Assembly (NCBI GenBank): GCA_034007295.1
Contig: JAVERC010000014.1
Span: 1 to 64,000 of the forward strand
Reading direction: 5' to 3'
Origin: JACKCP01 sp034007295
GTDB lineage: Bacteria; Desulfobacterota; Desulfobacteria; Desulfobacterales; JACKCP01
Length of the DNA: 64,000 nucleotides
Under the pieces are notes generated by a model, which was not told the origin of the DNA, did not search any database, and saw only the letters and a program-made list of their open reading frames with translations. The stretch's first letter is position 1. The number at the start of each line of letters is the position of its first letter. The position numbers and the translations under genes were made by a program. This document shows, piece after piece, positions 35,439 through 42,919 of the stretch.

Positions 35439-36758
35439 ATGGCAAAACACGAAACTCCCATGCTGGATCAATTAGAATCCGGTCCATGGCCAAGTTTTGT
35501 TTCCGACATGAAGCAGGAAGCGGAAGCAAGGGCAAAGAATGTTAATAACGTTGAATATCAGATTCCTGTTGATGTTGTAGACGATCTTCTAGGCGTTCTT
35601 GAGCTTTCCTACAAGCATGGAAGAACTCACTGGAAACACGGCGGTATCGTTGGTGTTTTCGGTTACGGCGGCGGTGTTATCGGCCGTTATTGCGACCAGC
35701 CACAGGAATTTCCTGGTGTTGCTCATTTTCATACAGTACGTGTGGCTCAGCCTGCTGGTAAGTACTACACAACTGAATATCTCAGACAAATTATGGATGT
35801 ATGGGATCTACGCGGTTCTGGTCTTACAAACATGCACGGCTCTACAGGTGACATTGTTCTTCTTGGTACAAGAACAGAGCAGCTTGAAGAAATTTTCTTT
35901 GATCTGACTCACAAGTACAATACAGACCTTGGTGGTTCAGGTTCAAACCTTAGAACCCCTGCTGACTGTATCGGTACTTCAAGGTGTGAATATTCATGCT
36001 ATGATACAAACGCATTATGTCATTTCTTGACAAATGAATTCCAGGATGAGCTTCATCGTCCTGCATTCCCTTACAAGTTCAAGTTCAAGTTTGACGGATG
36101 TCCAAACTGCTGTGTTGCGTCACTTGCACGTTCTGACATGGCTTTTATCGGTACATGGAAAGACGATATCAGAATTGACCAGGAAGCTGTTCAGGCTTAT
36201 ATCGGCGGTGAAATTCCTCCTAACGGTGGTGCTCATGCTGGCCGTGACTGGGGTAAATTTGACATTCAGAAAGAAGTTATTGATCTTTGTCCTACAGGCT
36301 GCATGTGGATGGACGGCAATGAACTTAAAATCAACAATAAAGAATGTACACGCTGTATGCATTGTATCAACACCATGCCAAGAGCATTGAGAATTGGTGA
36401 AGATACTGGATGTTCAATTCTTGTTGGTGCTAAAGCTCCAATCCTTGACGGACAGCAGATGGGTTCTCTTCTTGTTCCTTTTGTAGAAGTTAATCCTGAC
36501 AATGATTATGAAGCACTTATCAATTATATTGATAAAATTTGGGATTGGTGGATGATGGAAGGTAAAAACCGTGAGCGTCTTGGTGAAACTATCCGCCGTC
36601 TTAGTTTCCAGAAGCTTCTTGAAGCTTGTGATATGGAAGCAGATGTCCGTCATGTGTTACATCCACGTGAAAACCCATACATCTTCTGGAAAGAAGAAGA
36701 AGTACCTGGCGGATGGGAAAGAGACATTAAAGAATTCAGAAAATTTCATCAGAGATAA
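35439..36758 (+). CDS. dsrA: Dissimilatory sulfite reductase alpha subunit
   Basis: Alpha subunit of the cytoplasmic alpha2beta2 siroheme enzyme that reduces sulfite with DsrC. The 439 residues contain the siroheme/[4Fe-4S] ligands (CIGTSRCEYSC near 178-188 and DGCPNCCVASLARSD near 217-231), and an inserted ferredoxin domain with CPTGCMWMDG and CTRCMHC near 285-310. AGGAGGTAAGGC-type spacing (GGAGG just before the ATG) gives strong initiation. Arginine is often coded CGT and glycine GGT here, unlike the AGA/GGA preference of neighbours, as expected for a very highly expressed gene. dsrB follows after 18 bases. Confidence 0.98.
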   Translation: MAKHETPMLDQLESGPWPSFVSDMKQEAEARAKNVNNVEYQIPVDVVDDLLGVLELSYKHGRTHWKHGGIVGVFGYGGGVIGRYCDQPQEFPGVAHFHTVRVAQPAGKYYTTEYLRQIMDVWDLRGSGLTNMHGSTGDIVLLGTRTEQLEEIFFDLTHKYNTDLGGSGSNLRTPADCIGTSRCEYSCYDTNALCHFLTNEFQDELHRPAFPYKFKFKFDGCPNCCVASLARSDMAFIGTWKDDIRIDQEAVQAYIGGEIPPNGGAHAGRDWGKFDIQKEVIDLCPTGCMWMDGNELKINNKECTRCMHCINTMPRALRIGEDTGCSILVGAKAPILDGQQMGSLLVPFVEVNPDNDYEALINYIDKIWDWWMMEGKNRERLGETIRRLSFQKLLEACDMEADVRHVLHPRENPYIFWKEEEVPGGWERDIKEFRKFHQR

Positions 36759-36776
36759 GATAGGGAGGAAAAATAA

Positions 36777-37925
36777 ATGGCATTTGTATCTTCAGGTTAC
36801 AATCCCGATAAGCCAATGGAAAACCGTATCACTGATATCGGTCCCAGACATTTTGAAGAATTTTATCCTCCGGTCATTAAAGCCAACAAAGGCAAGTGGC
36901 TGTATCATGAAATACTTGAGCCTGGCGTACTGGTTCATGTTTCAGAAACCGGAGACGAAGTTTATACAGTTCGTGTAGGTGGTGCTCGTCTTATGAGTAT
37001 TACTCATATCCGTGAAATGTGCGATATTGCAGATAAGCACTGCGGCGGATATCTTCGTTTTACTACACGTAACAACGTTGAATTTATGGTTGATTCAAAG
37101 GACAAAGTTGAAGCACTTAAGCAGGATCTTTCTTCTAGAAAATTCCCCGGCGGATCATACAAGTTCCCAATTGGTGGTACCGGAGCTGGTGTAACAAACA
37201 TAGTTCATACACAGGGATGGGTTCACTGCCATACTCCTGCAACTGATGCATCTGGTCCTGTTAAAGCTACCATGGACGCTCTTTTCAAAGATTTCCAGGA
37301 TATGAGACTTCCTGCACAGCTTAGAATTTCTCTTGCTTGCTGTCTTAACATGTGCGGTGCTGTTCATTGTTCAGATATCGCTATTCTTGGTTTCCACAGA
37401 AAGCCTCCAATGATTGACCATGAATATGTAAGCAAGAACTGTGAAATTCCTCTTGCTGTTGCAGCATGTCCTACTTCTGCTATCAAGCCTTCAAAGCATG
37501 TGCTTGCAGATGGTACTGAAGTTAAGTCAGTTTCTGTTAATAATGACCGTTGTATGTACTGTGGTAACTGCTATACAATGTGTCCTTCAATGCCGCTTGC
37601 TGATACAGACGGTGACGGTATTGTTATTATGGTTGGTGGTAAAGTTTCTAACCGTATTCATGCACCTAAATTCTCCAAAGTTGTTGTAAGCTACATTAAA
37701 AATGAGCCTCCAAGATGGAAAACAACAACTGATACAATTTCAAAAATTGTTGAAGCATACGCAAATGATGCAAGAAAATATGAAAGAATTGGTGACTGGG
37801 CAGAAAGAATCGGCTGGGAGCGTTTCTTTGAAAAATGTGAGCTTGATTTCACTCATCATCTTATCGATGACTTCCGTGATCATGCTTACTATACATGGCG
37901 TCAGACAACTCAGTTCAAGTTCTAA
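36777..37925 (+). CDS. dsrB: Dissimilatory sulfite reductase beta subunit
   Basis: Beta subunit of DsrAB, 382 residues. Cluster/siroheme motifs are HTQGWVHCHTPATDASG (about 142-158) and ACCLNMCGAVHCSD (about 189-202), and the ferredoxin domain carries RCMYCGNCYTMCPSMPL near 257-273. The start AGGGAGGAAAAATAA-ATG is strong. Like dsrA it has a codon choice suited to high expression. A strong hairpin follows the stop and separates dsrAB from dsrD. Confidence 0.98.
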   Translation: MAFVSSGYNPDKPMENRITDIGPRHFEEFYPPVIKANKGKWLYHEILEPGVLVHVSETGDEVYTVRVGGARLMSITHIREMCDIADKHCGGYLRFTTRNNVEFMVDSKDKVEALKQDLSSRKFPGGSYKFPIGGTGAGVTNIVHTQGWVHCHTPATDASGPVKATMDALFKDFQDMRLPAQLRISLACCLNMCGAVHCSDIAILGFHRKPPMIDHEYVSKNCEIPLAVAACPTSAIKPSKHVLADGTEVKSVSVNNDRCMYCGNCYTMCPSMPLADTDGDGIVIMVGGKVSNRIHAPKFSKVVVSYIKNEPPRWKTTTDTISKIVEAYANDARKYERIGDWAERIGWERFFEKCELDFTHHLIDDFRDHAYYTWRQTTQFKF

Positions 37926-37955
37926 TAATAACTGAGTTAAGAAATTTATATCATG

Positions 37956-37977
37956 GCCGGAGGTTAAAACCTCCGGC
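37956..37977 (+). terminator. Hairpin between dsrB and dsrD (partial terminator or 3' stabiliser)
   Basis: GCCGGAGGTT (37956-37965) and AACCTCCGGC (37968-37977) form a 10-bp stem with a very tight loop, followed after six bases by TTTTTTT. It would stop part of the transcripts and protect dsrAB mRNA, giving less dsrD and dsrN than dsrAB. Confidence 0.8.
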
Positions 37978-38007
37978 TGAACTTTTTTTCCTGATTAAGG
38001 AGGAAAT

Positions 38008-38235
38008 ATGGCACTTCCAGATAATGCAAAAGAAATGATAGTTGAAGAACTTACAAAAAAGTCAAAAACAAAATCAAAATTCTACTTCAATGACCTTTCT
38101 AAAATGTTTCCAGATGAAAGCCCAAGAGCAGTAAAAAAGCTTGTTAATGAAATGGTTAATGATGGTGTTCTTGAGTACTGGTCAAGCGGAAGTACAACCA
38201 TGTATGGTTTAAAAGGCATGGGTGAACTTGGTTAG
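38008..38235 (+). CDS. dsrD: DsrD, activator of sulfite reductase
   Basis: A 75-residue winged-helix-like protein that is found only with the reductive type of DsrAB, so it marks this organism as a sulfate/sulfite reducer rather than a sulfur oxidiser. It reads KSKFYFNDLSKMFPDESPRA and continues to the beta wing YWSSGSTTMYGLKG, the usual family sequence. It is known to raise DsrAB activity by direct contact. AAGGAGGAAAT precedes the ATG. The gene is 82 bases beyond dsrB, behind the hairpin. Confidence 0.96.
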   Translation: MALPDNAKEMIVEELTKKSKTKSKFYFNDLSKMFPDESPRAVKKLVNEMVNDGVLEYWSSGSTTMYGLKGMGELG

Positions 38236-38259
38236 TATTTTTTTTGGAGTTTTTCTGCA

Positions 38260-39666
38260 ATGCTGAAAAAAGAAGGATGCAGTTCTGTAGTTACAATCGC
38301 TGGTTTAAGAGGCGGTTCAGGAAAGACTTTTGTATCTCTTGGACTTGTATCTTCACTTAAAAGTATTGGGAAAAATGTCTGCCCCTTTAAAAAGGGTCCT
38401 GATTATATTGATGCCGGCTGGCTGGCTTTTGCTGCAGGCCGGCATTGCTATAATCTGGATACATACATGTGCCCTGGTGAGGTTGTTAAAGAATCTTTTT
38501 CCTTTCATAGTTATGGTTCAGATTTTTCTCTTGTTGAGGGAAACCGCGGACTTTTTGATGCAATAGATGTTGAGGGCAGGACAAGCACTGCTGAAGTAGC
38601 AAAACTTCTCAATTCCCCTGTAATAATATGTATTGACTGCACTAAATGTACAATGACAATAGCTGCAATTGTTATGGGGCTTAGAGCCTTTGATCCTGAT
38701 CTTAACCTGGCTGGCATAATTTTTAATAAAGTTGCCGGGCCAAGACACGCAGGCAAGCTCACAAAAGCAGTTGAGCATTATACAGATGTAAAAGTAATTG
38801 GTGCTATACCAAAGGTCAAAAAATTTGATTTTGCTGAAAGACATATGGGCCTTGTTCCAACATGTGAAAACAAAATGGCTTCATCAATTATTGAAGAAAC
38901 AGGAAAGATAGTTAAAGATAACCTTGATCTTAATAAAATAATTGAAATTTCAAAATCAGATCAGGAATATATTCCAGAGCAGTCCCCATATGAAATGTGT
39001 ATGACTGAAACAAAGTATGATGATCTTAATATTGGGATTATTATAGATGATTCCTTTCAGTTTTATTATCCGGAAAATATTTTTATTCTTGAAAAATACG
39101 GAGCAAAGCTTTTTAGAATAAATGCCATGGAAGATAAATGCCTGCCTGAAAATCTCCATGCACTTTATATTGGAGGCGGTTTTCCAGAGTGTTTTGCAAA
39201 AGAGCTTGAAAAAAATAAATCCATGCGTGAATCCGTAAAGAATCAGGCAATGTCTGGACTTCCTGTATATGCCGAGTGCGGCGGACTTATGTATCTTGGG
39301 AAATCAATTATTTTAGAGGATAAAGAATATGAAATGTGTTCTTTTTTTGATATGAGTTTTACAATTTCAAAAAAACCCCAGGGTCATGGTTATGTTGATG
39401 CTGTTGTAACAAAAAATAATCCTTTCATTGAAAAAGGTACTCATCTCAAAGGCCATGAATTCAGGTATTCAAAAATAGTAAATAGCAATTTCAGTGAATC
39501 TGGTTTTTGTTATGAGTTAGATAGAGGTGTTGGAATTGTTGATAACATGGATGGAATAACAAAGAACAATACACTTGCCTCATATATTCATCTTCACGCC
39601 TTTGGCTCTCCGTCATGGGCAAATGCCATGGTAAAAGCAGCTCAAAAATTTAAAAATAATCATTAA
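38260..39666 (+). CDS. dsrN: Cobyrinate a,c-diamide synthase-type amidase (DsrN/CobB/CbiA)
   Basis: A 468-residue glutamine-dependent amidotransferase. The N-terminal P-loop domain has GLRGGSGKTFVSLGLV (near 14-29) and the FKKGPDYIDAGWLAFAAGR signature; the C-terminal class I glutaminase domain has the catalytic Cys in PVYAECGGLMYLGKSI near 340. CbiA makes cobyrinate a,c-diamide; in dsr operons the homologue DsrN is thought to amidate siroheme for DsrAB. Position after dsrD favours this, although a role in corrinoid synthesis is also possible. It starts 24 bases after dsrD, and no terminator is visible behind it. Confidence 0.9.
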   Translation: MLKKEGCSSVVTIAGLRGGSGKTFVSLGLVSSLKSIGKNVCPFKKGPDYIDAGWLAFAAGRHCYNLDTYMCPGEVVKESFSFHSYGSDFSLVEGNRGLFDAIDVEGRTSTAEVAKLLNSPVIICIDCTKCTMTIAAIVMGLRAFDPDLNLAGIIFNKVAGPRHAGKLTKAVEHYTDVKVIGAIPKVKKFDFAERHMGLVPTCENKMASSIIEETGKIVKDNLDLNKIIEISKSDQEYIPEQSPYEMCMTETKYDDLNIGIIIDDSFQFYYPENIFILEKYGAKLFRINAMEDKCLPENLHALYIGGGFPECFAKELEKNKSMRESVKNQAMSGLPVYAECGGLMYLGKSIILEDKEYEMCSFFDMSFTISKKPQGHGYVDAVVTKNNPFIEKGTHLKGHEFRYSKIVNSNFSESGFCYELDRGVGIVDNMDGITKNNTLASYIHLHAFGSPSWANAMVKAAQKFKNNH

Positions 39667-40036
39667 ATCAAATTTTTTCCAAGTTTCAAAAACAATAATA
39701 AAATGTCTTTCAGTGAATATTTGTATAAAATTCAAATAATTATCTGCTGGGCTAAAAAGGGTTTTTTTACATTCCTAAGCCAGATTAAAAATTTAATTCT
39801 CAAAAAAGATCATGTATCCCATAGTTTAAATTTTTCCTTTTCATTTAAAGAATAAAAATTTTAGTCTTTAGTTATTGATAATTTTTATTGATTAATCTAA
39901 ACTTATTCATTATCTAAATATAAAGACACATTTTACTATTATTTTTATTTTTTAGTTAAGAATTTTTCAAGGCTCAACAAAAAATGAGCTGAAATTAATT
40001 TTTATCTGACTGTTAGTTTAATTTTAAGGAGGGTAA
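39667..40036. other. 370-bp AT-rich gap before the selenocysteine peroxiredoxin
   Basis: No gene or repeat is visible. A weak sigma-70-like promoter for the peroxiredoxin could be TTGATT (39888-39893), 17 bases, TATCTA (39911-39916). No clear terminator for dsrN was found. Confidence 0.35.
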
Positions 40037-40762
40037 ATGGCAGAAAAAAAAGCAATTGGATGTGCCAGACCAGTTGGAGGAGTAGAGCCTGATGCTTCAA
40101 AAAATGACACCTCTGAAAAAAAAGTAACTGAAAATTCTTACAAGGAGAAAAAAATGATACAAGTTGGAAGAAAAGCTCCGGATTTTGTTTCTCCGGCATT
40201 TTACAAAGGTGATTTTACAAGTGTAAAATTATCTGATTTTCTTGGAAAATGGGTTGTATTATGTTTTTATCCAGGTGACTTCACCTTTGTCTGAGCTACA
40301 GAAATTTCGGCGGTCGCCGAACATCACAAAGAATTTCAGGAACTAGGCGTTGAAGTTCTTTCAATGAGCGTTGACAGTATGTTTGTACATAAAATGTGGA
40401 ATGATCATGAGCTGTCAAAAATGGTTCAGGGAGGAATTCCATTTCCTATGCTTTCCGATGGTGGCGGAAAAGTCGGCTCTGTATACGGTGTGTATGATGA
40501 AGATGCAGGGGTTGAAAACAGAGGCAGATTTATTATTGATCCCGATGGAATTATCCAGGGATATGAAATTCTTACTCCGCCTGTAGGAAGAAATGTATCT
40601 GAAACAATCCGTCAGATAAAGGCATTCCAGCATGTAAGAAAAACTGAAGGCGGTGAAGCAACACCTTCAGGATGGAAACCAGGCAAAATTACCTTAAAAC
40701 CAGGGCCGGAACTTGTTGGTAAAGTTTGGGAAGTCTGGAAAACAAGTATGGAATCAGAATAA
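40037..40762 (+). CDS. prxU: Selenocysteine-containing peroxiredoxin (UGA at 40292-40294 read as Sec)
   Basis: Reduces peroxides. Translating TGA at 40292-40294 as selenocysteine joins two same-frame pieces into 241 residues; Sec86 occupies the peroxidatic position, GDFTFVUATEI against the usual GDFTFVCPTEI. Upstream FYPGDFTFV and downstream SVDSMFVHKMW, IPFPMLSD and RGRFIIDPDG are standard AhpC/Prx1-type sequence. A SECIS-like hairpin follows the UGA. The usual resolving cysteine (VCPAGW) is replaced by ATPSGW, and there is an N-terminal extension of about 40 residues with a Cys in IGCARPVGG. AAGGAGGGTAA precedes the ATG. Automatic gene callers would report two truncated genes. The alternative, a nonsense mutation, is disfavoured because both halves are intact. 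Confidence 0.9.
40306..40321 (+). promoter_or_regulatory. Bacterial SECIS element of the peroxiredoxin gene
   Basis: A 6-bp stem TTCGGC/GCCGAA (40306-40311 and 40316-40321) with the loop GGTC, beginning 12 bases after the UGA. The loop GU lies about 18 bases after it, in the range for bacterial SECIS, and the loop resembles the SelB-binding AGGUCU loop of E. coli fdhF. Confidence 0.75.
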
Positions 40763-40784
40763 ACAAAGAGCTGCTGGATTGAAG

Positions 40785-40914
40785 CTGGATTTTTTGTTCA
40801 GTTTAAGGAAGTTGAAAAATTTAACATTTAGGATACATAGAGTATTTTGAGGATTAAATTTTGAATCTGACTTAAGAATGGACAAAAAAGGCCGTTTTCG
40901 TTCAGAAACTAAGT
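40785..40914 (+). repeat. Family-1 repeat, first tandem copy
   Basis: Starts near GGATTTTTTGTTCAGTTTAAGG and ends CGTTCAGAAACTAAGTA, where the second copy begins. It lacks the GGCCGAAAACGAGAA left end of the full unit. It lies in the 328-bp gap between convergent prxU and tatC, which it and the next copy nearly fill. Confidence 0.85.
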
Positions 40915-41062
40915 AGTGATCGGCCGAAAACGAGAATTTTTTGTTCAGTTCAAGGAAGTTGAAAAATTTAACCGCAGGAATACATTTAGTATTTTGAGGA
41001 TTAAATTTTGAATCTGACGCAGAAATGGACAAAAAAGGCCGTTTTCGTTCAGAAACTAAGTA
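40914..41062 (+). repeat. Family-1 repeat, second tandem copy (full length)
   Basis: Runs from AGTGATCGGCCGAAAACGAG to the same CGTTCAGAAACTAAGTA end. The shared landmark TTTTTTGTTCAG recurs at 40790 and 40937, a period of 147 bases. The two copies differ at scattered positions (for example TTTAACATTTAGGATACATAG against TTTAACCGCAGGAATACATTT, allowing for alignment), so the duplication is not very recent. Confidence 0.85.
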
Positions 41063-41063
41063 A

Positions 41064-41085
41064 AAGGGGTGGGAAATCACCCCTT
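41064..41085 (-). terminator. Terminator of tatAC
   Basis: AAGGGGTG (41064-41071) and CACCCCTT (41078-41085) with a 6-base loop, six bases beyond the tatC stop on the minus strand. The following T-run is short (TTTTAC), so it is a moderate terminator. Confidence 0.6.
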
Positions 41086-41090
41086 ATAAA

Positions 41091-41828
41091 TCAAATATCA
41101 TCACTCTTTTTTTTCCCAAAGAAAACAGCACCCAAAATACCAAGCTCATATAAAAGAACCATTGGGACTGCCATCATAATCTGGGTTACAACATCTGGCG
41201 GAGTTATAATGGCTGCGAAAATAAAAAAAATAAGAATTGCATATTTTCTTTGTTTTTTTAAAAAATCTGAAGAAACTATTCCCATTTTTGCAAGTCCGCT
41301 TAAAACAAGGGGAAGCTCGAAAGCAAGGCCAAATGCAAACAGCAGTTTTGATGCAAATGAGAAATATTCTTTCATTGATGGAAGTGCTTTTATGTTTTCG
41401 TTTGCAAAGCCTAAAAGAAAACTGAACCCATAAGGAAAAACCAGAAAATAAGCAAATGCACCACCAACTGCAAAAAAAATTACTGAAAAAAAAGTAAGAA
41501 TAATAACAGCTTTTTTTTCCTTTGAATAAAGTCCTGGTGATACAAAAAGCCAGAATTGATAAATAAGAAACGGTAAAGTAATAATAATTCCTGAAAAAAG
41601 TGCTGTTTTAAGATATGTAAAAAAGGCTTCAGGAAGAGAAGTAAAAATAAGCTGTCCGTTTTCGCCAAGTGCACTTCTTAATGGTTTAATAAGGAATAAA
41701 AATATTTTTTCCTTAAAAAAATAGCAGATTAAAAAACCTGAAAATATAATGAAAAAACATTTTATAAGCCTTGATCTTAACTCTTCTAAATGCTCTGTAA
41801 GATTTATTTTTTCTTTATTTTGGCTCAT
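41091..41828 (-). CDS. tatC: Twin-arginine translocase subunit TatC
   Basis: Core of the Tat pathway that exports folded proteins. The 245 residues have six membrane segments and the family landmarks: N-terminal LTEHLEELRSRLIKCFF (residues near 10-26) with the Glu that binds the twin-arginine peptide, FWLFVSPGLYSKEKK (near 107-121), and FELPLVLSGLAKMGIV (near 175-190). The start overlaps tatA by 14 bases. Clients encoded in this window include DsrO, which has a clear twin-arginine signal. Confidence 0.95.
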   Translation of the reverse strand: MSQNKEKINLTEHLEELRSRLIKCFFIIFSGFLICYFFKEKIFLFLIKPLRSALGENGQLIFTSLPEAFFTYLKTALFSGIIITLPFLIYQFWLFVSPGLYSKEKKAVIILTFFSVIFFAVGGAFAYFLVFPYGFSFLLGFANENIKALPSMKEYFSFASKLLFAFGLAFELPLVLSGLAKMGIVSSDFLKKQRKYAILIFFIFAAIITPPDVVTQIMMAVPMVLLYELGILGAVFFGKKKSDDI

Positions 41829-42033
41829 CTTTTTTTTCTTTAGAGTCAGATTCTATTTTTTTTTGACGTTCATCATCAATTTCTACACTGGATTTAAGAT
41901 CATTTACCGAACGCTTAAACTCTCCAAATGCTTTGCCAAGGGTTTTAGCAAGTTCAGGAAGTTTTTTGGGGCCGATAACAATCAGAGCCACTGCAAGTAT
42001 GACTAAAATTTCCGGCATTCCAATTCCAAACAT
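41815..42033 (-). CDS. tatA: Twin-arginine translocase pore subunit TatA/E
   Basis: 72 residues: a short N-terminal membrane helix (MPEILVILAVALIVIG), the conserved hinge GPKKLPELAKTLGKAFGEFK forming the amphipathic helix, and a charged soluble tail. The FGxGMPE start and lack of a long C-terminal region fit TatA rather than TatB. It precedes tatC in a two-gene operon. No separate tatB is present here, so this protein may serve both roles or a tatB may lie elsewhere. Confidence 0.9.
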   Translation of the reverse strand: MFGIGMPEILVILAVALIVIGPKKLPELAKTLGKAFGEFKRSVNDLKSSVEIDDERQKKIESDSKEKKDEPK

Positions 42034-42133
42034 AAATTCACCTAAAAAGTTCTTTATAATTTTTAAAAAAACTACTACTTTTTTAATTTCATGTTGTCAA
42101 TAATACAAACAAATTAAGGTATAAATTATAATT

Positions 42134-42919
42134 ATGAAAAAAGATATTATAAAAAAAGTTTATGTAAATCTTCCTTTAAGAATGGTAGAAGAATATATTG
42201 GAAAATATCTTCAACTCGAACTTAATCCAGAGTTTGGAATTGATTCAGAGGCTTTAGATAACTTAAGTTTAGAATATATTAATCAGATATCTGAAAAATT
42301 TATTGAAAAAGGTCTTAAAATAAAAGCTCATGGTCCTTTTTTTGATTTGAATCCTGTATCATCTGATGAGATGATCAGGGAAATAAGCTGTAAAAGAATG
42401 TATAATGCACTTGAATATGCAAAAGTACTAAAAGCTGAATCAATTGTTTTTCATCCAGGATATGATTTTAAAAGGCATGATTTTTTAAAAGATGAGTGGT
42501 TGAAAAAAAGCTGCGATTTTTACGCAGAATTTTCAAATTTTGCTTCAAAAAATAATATAACTCTTTTACTTGAAAATGTTTATGAGAGAAATCCCCATGA
42601 AATTTTACCGCTTCTTGAAGCAGTAAGTTCTTCTGGAGGCGGTTTTTGTTTTGATTTAGGTCATCATTTTGCTTTTGGAGAAGACATTCTTGAAAACTGG
42701 ATAAAGCAGACAGCTAAATACATAAAAGAGATCCATTTGCACGACAATGACGGAAAACAGGATTTACATCTTCCCCCTGGAAAGGGAAAAATAAATTTTG
42801 ATCCTTTGAAATATTTTATTAAAGACAACTTGAATAAAGTTAAAATAACTTTAGAACCTCACAGGGAAGAAGATTTATTTCCCTGCTTTGAATGGCTGGA
42901 GAAAAATAATGTCTTTTGA
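42134..42919 (+). CDS. Xylose isomerase-like TIM-barrel protein
   Basis: A 261-residue protein of the AP-endonuclease 2 / sugar-phosphate isomerase-epimerase superfamily. Metal-ligand candidates line up along the barrel: IKAHGPFFDL (near 62-71), SIVFHPGYDF (near 110), LLLENVYER (near 143), FCFDLGHHFAFG (near 174) and IHLHDNDGKQDLHLPPGKG (near 202-220). The set of His, Glu and Asp matches enzymes binding two or three divalent metals. The substrate is unknown. Its end overlaps the hybrid kinase start by 11 bases, so the two are co-translated. Confidence 0.8.
   Translation: MKKDIIKKVYVNLPLRMVEEYIGKYLQLELNPEFGIDSEALDNLSLEYINQISEKFIEKGLKIKAHGPFFDLNPVSSDEMIREISCKRMYNALEYAKVLKAESIVFHPGYDFKRHDFLKDEWLKKSCDFYAEFSNFASKNNITLLLENVYERNPHEILPLLEAVSSSGGGFCFDLGHHFAFGEDILENWIKQTAKYIKEIHLHDNDGKQDLHLPPGKGKINFDPLKYFIKDNLNKVKITLEPHREEDLFPCFEWLEKNNVF

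Noticed and set aside
36034..36390. Long alternative frames inside dsrA and dsrB (for example 36034-36390, 36571-36978)
   Set aside because: They are shadows of dsrAB in other frames, favoured by its codon choice; their products are low-complexity and unlike any family.
35439..37925. dsrAB as horizontally acquired because of its codon use
   Set aside because: The difference is of the kind seen in very highly expressed genes, and dsrD, dsrN and the flanks look native; transfer is not needed to explain it.
40037..40294. Peroxiredoxin gene inactivated by a nonsense mutation, leaving two fragments
   Set aside because: The UGA is exactly at the peroxidatic position, both sides are conserved, and a SECIS-like hairpin follows; selenocysteine explains all three.
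9111..41062. Family-1 repeats as a CRISPR array or phage attachment sites
   Set aside because: Copies are kilobases apart, differ in length and orientation, and have no regular spacers or nearby cas or integrase genes.
40754..41080. 108-codon minus-strand open frame with an internal peptide repeat (LVSERKRPFLSI… occurring twice)
   Set aside because: It is a translation of the two tandem copies of the family-1 repeat; other copies of the repeat do not keep this frame open, so the peptide repeat reflects DNA repetition.
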